A stretch of DNA of 15,518 nt from Rhodobacter sp. (GTDB lineage Bacteria > Pseudomonadota > Alphaproteobacteria > Rhodobacterales > Rhodobacteraceae), in assembly GCA_013824045.1 (NCBI GenBank), contig PNND01000193.1:1-15518 (forward strand), in the 5' to 3' direction. A program made the translations under genes and the position numbers. The notes beneath the pieces were generated by a model. The model was not told the origin of the DNA. It ran no database searches and saw only the letters and a list, made by a program, of their open reading frames with translations. Positions 14,683-15,518 of this stretch are shown here, piece after piece. Every line of letters begins with the position of its first letter. Position 1 is the first letter of the stretch.

Positions 14683-15268
14683 CCCATCCCATCAGGTCCA
14701 GCTCCGCCCGGGTCGGCAGGAAATCAAAGCACCGCTGCGCCAGTTCCATCCGCCCTTCGCGCACCAGCCGCGCCTCAAGCTCGGCCTTCAGCTTGTGCAG
14801 ATACAGCACATCCGACGCCGCATACTCCTTCTGCGCATCCGTCAGCTCCACCGAACCCCAATCGCTCGTCTGCTGCTGTTTCGATACATCCACACCGACC
14901 AGTTCCAAGAGCAGGTATTTCAGCCCGTGCCGATCCGTGAACGTCCGGATCAGGCGCGAGGCTATCTTCGTGCACCAGACCGGCGCGGTCGTCACGCCAA
15001 AGGCGTTCTTCAACGCGGCAATATCGAACCGCCCAAAATGGAACAGCTTCACCACCCCCGGATCAGTCAGCAACCGCTCCAGATTCGGCGCGCTTCTCTG
15101 CCCCCGCGCGATCTGCACCAGATGCGCATCCCCGTTCCCATCGGAAAGCTGCACCACGCACAGCCGATCCCGCCGCGGGTCCAGCCCCATCGTCTCGGTA
15201 TCAATGGCCACCACAGGGCCAAGCTCCAGACCATCGGGCAGGTCGTTCTGATGCAGGAAAATGGCCAA
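14654..15268 (-). CDS. rnd: Short RNase D-type 3'-5' exoribonuclease
   Basis: The 204-residue protein has the DEDDy exonuclease motifs: AIDTETMGL (D23, E25), HFGRFDIAAL (D82) and YAASDVLYLHKL (Y149, D153). It corresponds to the catalytic domain of RNase D only; the C-terminal HRDC domains of the E. coli enzyme are absent, as in many alphaproteobacteria. It should trim 3' ends of tRNA and other small RNAs. The start is TTG at 15268: AAGGA lies 7 bases upstream, no ATG or GTG start is available before the first motif, and ATT at the third codon has no better site. It heads the kdsD-lptCAB run and its end overlaps kdsD, so translation is probably coupled. Confidence 0.9.
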   Translation of the reverse strand: MAIFLHQNDLPDGLELGPVVAIDTETMGLDPRRDRLCVVQLSDGNGDAHLVQIARGQRSAPNLERLLTDPGVVKLFHFGRFDIAALKNAFGVTTAPVWCTKIASRLIRTFTDRHGLKYLLLELVGVDVSKQQQTSDWGSVELTDAQKEYAASDVLYLHKLKAELEARLVREGRMELAQRCFDFLPTRAELDLMGWDEPNDIFHH

Positions 15269-15298
15269 GGTCGCATCCTTTCGGCAGGTGTCCGGGCA

Positions 15299-15341
15299 GC
15301 CATACCGACGCGCGGCTCAGGGGTCAACGCACGGGGGTCAA
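15299..15341 (-). promoter_or_regulatory. Candidate promoter of the rnd-kdsD-lptCAB unit
   Basis: On the reverse strand TTGACC (15327-15322), a 17-base spacer and TATGGC (15304-15299) lie 30 bases before the rnd TTG. The TTGACC lies in a 10-base direct repeat (GGGGTCAACG on the plus strand) at 15320-15329 and 15334-15343, giving two possible -35 elements or a binding site. Confidence 0.45.
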
Positions 15342-15350
15342 CGGACCCGG

Positions 15351-15388
15351 GAAAACACAAAGGGCGCGGGGATGAACCCGCGCCCTTT
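15351..15388 (-). terminator. Intrinsic terminator of tRNA-Leu
   Basis: A perfect 12-base stem, AAAGGGCGCGGG (15359-15370) with CCCGCGCCCTTT (15377-15388), closes a 6-base loop; on the reverse strand it is followed by GTGTTTTCC. It lies 13 bases after the tRNA 3' end and separates it from rnd. Confidence 0.88.
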
Positions 15389-15401
15389 CGTCAGATCGAC
15401 A

Positions 15402-15486
15402 TGGTGCCCAGAAGAGGACTCGAACCTCCACGCCTTGCAGCGCTGGTACCTGAAACCAGTGCGTCTACCAATTCCGCCATCTGGGC
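15402..15486 (-). tRNA. tRNA-Leu (anticodon CAG)
   Basis: The reverse strand folds as a class II tRNA: acceptor GCCCAGA/TCTGGGC, D-arm TGGCGGAATTGGTAGACGC, anticodon stem CTGGT/ACCAG with loop TTCAGGT (anticodon CAG, reading CUG), a long variable arm, the T-loop GGTTCGAGTCC, and an encoded ACCA end. CUG is the major leucine codon in this GC-rich window. Only 32 bases upstream are in the window, so its promoter is not fully visible. Confidence 0.97.
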
Positions 15487-15518
15487 CCAAGTCGATGTGG
15501 GGCTACGTAAAGAAGCCC

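Noticed and set aside
13600..14940. Long plus-strand open frame (446 codons) opposite kdsD, with another at 14199-15251 opposite kdsD/rnd
   Set aside because: Its product is rich in Arg, His, Pro and Gln with no domain, and it lies antisense to well-supported kdsD, lptC and rnd; typical of GC-rich mirror frames.

Overview
The window is GC-rich, densely coded chromosomal DNA that looks like an alphaproteobacterium of the Rhodobacterales (Rhodobacteraceae type). Reasons: a short RNase D without an HRDC domain, the run rnd-kdsD-lptC-lptA-lptB-hpf-ptsN with no rpoN between lptB and hpf, a DnaK typical of the class, heavy use of GTG starts, and a surface-glycan gene set of the kind found in that family. 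Family-level placement is an inference from gene content; no marker allows a species call. No mobile element, CRISPR array or obvious foreign island is visible.

Layout. (1) 1-1417: the 5' third of dnaK (minus strand, running off the window) diverges from an alkB-like DNA/RNA dealkylase. (2) 1395-3951: an ABC-2 polysaccharide-export permease (minus) overlaps the end of alkB and diverges from a cysQ-kdsB pair (plus, ATGA overlap). (3) 4198-10475: a plus-strand glycan block of galU, a glycosyltransferase, a second paralogous glycosyltransferase, a GT14-type 'Branch' glycosyltransferase with a large extra C-terminal region, and a protein carrying two sulfotransferase-like halves. (4) 10479-15268: a minus-strand run rnd-kdsD-lptC-lptA-lptB, then a 250-base gap, then hpf-ptsN. 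(5) 15351-15486: tRNA-Leu(CAG) with a strong intrinsic terminator.

How it fits together. Regions 2-4 are mostly about the cell envelope. KdsD makes arabinose 5-phosphate for Kdo, the KdsB-like protein activates a Kdo-type sugar, and LptC/LptA/LptB move lipopolysaccharide. GalU supplies UDP-glucose, the three glycosyltransferases and the sulfotransferase could build and sulfate a surface glycan, CysQ would remove the PAP by-product of sulfation, and the permease could export a glycan. The link between the sulfotransferase, CysQ and the permease is inferred from proximity and chemistry.

The least ordinary parts are the glycosyltransferase/sulfotransferase block, the structured leader at about 6219-6350 with mutually exclusive helices in front of the second glycosyltransferase, and the KdsB-like protein, which differs at two normally acidic signature positions.
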